Assembly (NCBI GenBank): GCA_903953985.1 | Contig: CAJBLW010000279.1 | Coordinates: 1-8,244 of the forward strand | Source of the DNA: an uncultured Burkholderiales bacterium | GTDB taxonomy: Bacteria; Pseudomonadota; Gammaproteobacteria; Burkholderiales; Burkholderiaceae_C | Length of the DNA stretch: 8,244 nucleotides | Direction of reading: 5' to 3' | Shown: piece after piece, positions 7,524 through 8,244 of the stretch | Numbering within the stretch: the stretch's first letter is position 1 | Layout of the letters: every line of letters starts with the position of its first letter | Position numbers and translations under genes: made by a program | The notes under the pieces: generated by a model | What the model saw: the letters and a program-made list of their open reading frames with translations, nothing else | What the model was told of the DNA's origin: nothing | Database searches by the model: none

Positions 7524-8224
7524 TGGCAGCTGCAGCTTATGACGCCGCGCACCATCACCCCGACGCCGACACGCGCAAGCAAAACCAGAGCTTTTACGAG
7601 TTCATGGTGCCGCTGGTCAAGGGCTACAGCACCGAGATGAGCCTGGAAGTCACCTCGGCCGCGGTGCAGGTACATGGCGGCATGGGCTTCATCGAAGAAA
7701 CCGGCGTGGCCCAGTATTACCGTGATGCCAAGATTCTGACCATTTACGAAGGCACCACGGCCATCCAGGCCAATGACCTGGTTGGGCGCAAGACGTCGCG
7801 CGACGGCGGCCAGACCGCCCGCGCCATCGCGGCCCAGATTCAGGACACCGAGGCAGACCTGAACAAAAATGGCAGCGCCGATGCGTTGGCGGTGGCCCGG
7901 CGCCTGCAGGGGGCGCGCCTGGCGTTTCTGGAAGTGGTGGCCTTTGTGGCCGACCAGACCCGCGCCAGCCCGAATGCGGTATTTGCCGGCAGCGTGCCCT
8001 ACCTGATGCTGGCCGGTAACCTGATGGCTGGCTGGCAATTGGCGCGTGCCTGGCTGGTGGCGCAAGAGCAATTGGCGCAGGGTGTTGACGAGGCCTTCAT
8101 GCGGGCCAAACTTGTCACTGCGCGTTTTTATGCCGACCACCTGTTGACCCGGGCTCCTGGTCTGCGGGATGCCATCCTGGACGGCGCCGACTCGGTGACT
8201 GGCCTGGCGCTCGAATCCTTCTGA
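7523..8224 (+). pseudogene. Acyl-CoA dehydrogenase, C-terminal fragment, copy B (N-terminal part missing, inverted relative to copy A)
   Basis: The same protein portion as copy A lies on the opposite strand, ending at TGA 8222-8224. Conserved blocks are F-Y-E-F-M-V-P-L-V-K-G, V-H-G-G-M-G-F-I-E-E-T-G, I-Y-E-G-T-T-A-I-Q (catalytic-base Glu codon 7748-7750) and V-F-A-G-S-V-P-Y-L-M-L-A-G-N-L. By hand alignment about 160 of the last 217 residues match copy A with no gaps, so the two are distinct paralogues rather than copies of one read. The substitutions avoid active-site blocks and cluster in the C-terminal domain, as expected when both parent genes were under selection. Upstream the frame ends at TAG 7508-7510. 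The GTG at 7523 could formally start the reading frame, but no ribosome binding site precedes it. About 360 N-terminal residues are missing. Confidence 0.85.
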
Positions 8225-8228
8225 TTTA

Positions 8229-8243
8229 CTATCGATTTGATAG
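8229..8243. repeat. Short inverted repeat after copy B at the window edge
   Basis: CTATC (8229-8233) pairs with GATAG (8239-8243) around GATTT, five bases after the stop of copy B. The sequence is AT-rich against its surroundings and recalls the start of AT-rich dispersed intergenic repeats of Comamonadaceae. The window ends here, so neither a terminator nor a repeat can be confirmed. Confidence 0.3.
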
Positions 8244-8244
8244 C

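Larger units (their letters stand above)
6823..8224. repeat. Large imperfect palindrome: two 701-bp inverted dehydrogenase arms
   Basis: The arms 6823-7523 and 7524-8224 mirror each other about 7523/7524 without any net gap: the stop codons sit at the two outer ends, and the catalytic Glu codons (7297-7299 and 7748-7750) are at equal distance from the axis. The central 38 bases (7505-7542) match their own reverse complement at 30 positions. The rest diverges as expected for paralogues about 75% identical in protein. Confidence 0.9.

Noticed and set aside
6907..8140. Paired similar open frames antisense to the two dehydrogenase arms (6907-7542 + and 7505-8140 -)
   Set aside because: Their resemblance to each other only reflects the inverted repeat; the coding strands carry clear dehydrogenase motifs.
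1..8244. CRISPR array, tRNA/rRNA genes, insertion-sequence transposase or integrase
   Set aside because: No spaced direct repeats, no RNA gene structures and no transposase or integrase motifs were seen on either strand, so the inversion at 7523 is not explained by a visible mobile element.

Overview
The window is GC-rich, densely coded bacterial DNA that fits a betaproteobacterium of the order Burkholderiales, most likely Comamonadaceae-like. The grounds are the paired cphA'/cphA arrangement known from Cupriavidus/Ralstonia relatives, two long-form acyl-CoA dehydrogenase paralogues of the FadE-like type, a nitronate monooxygenase beside them, and small GC-rich intergenic palindromes. The genus cannot be fixed from the sequence alone.

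Left part (1-4410, + strand): two cyanophycin synthetase genes in tandem, 44 bp apart. The first (open at the left window edge) keeps an ATP-grasp domain but has a Mur-ligase region without a Walker A lysine and no Mur C-terminal domain, so it resembles the cphA'/CphA2 class. The second (1831-4410) is a full-length cphA of 859 codons with all expected ATP-grasp and Mur-ligase motifs. This second enzyme should build the multi-L-arginyl-poly-L-aspartate storage polymer. The first is either a dipeptide-using variant or a non-catalytic partner. No cyanophycinase or isoaspartyl dipeptidase gene is visible.

Middle part (4424-6580, - strand): an integral membrane acyltransferase-3 protein and, upstream of it, an FMN-type nitronate monooxygenase. 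The acyltransferase converges on cphA with only 13 bp between stop codons, and an 11-bp perfect hairpin lies just inside its 3' end. A typical intrinsic terminator for the monooxygenase falls within the first codons of the acyltransferase frame, which may limit its expression to read-through.

Right part (6581-8244): a 242-bp spacer with REP-like palindromes, then the most unusual structure. The C-terminal ~233 codons of two different acyl-CoA dehydrogenases lie head to head as an imperfect palindrome with two 701-bp arms, mirrored about position 7523/7524. Both catalytic glutamates are present, but the N-terminal ~60% of each enzyme is absent and the two fragments fuse in an alanine-rich stretch that encodes alanine on both strands. 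This is either a real inversion between tandem paralogues or a fold-back assembly/amplification chimera; the window alone cannot decide. The order beyond 7523 should therefore be treated with caution.
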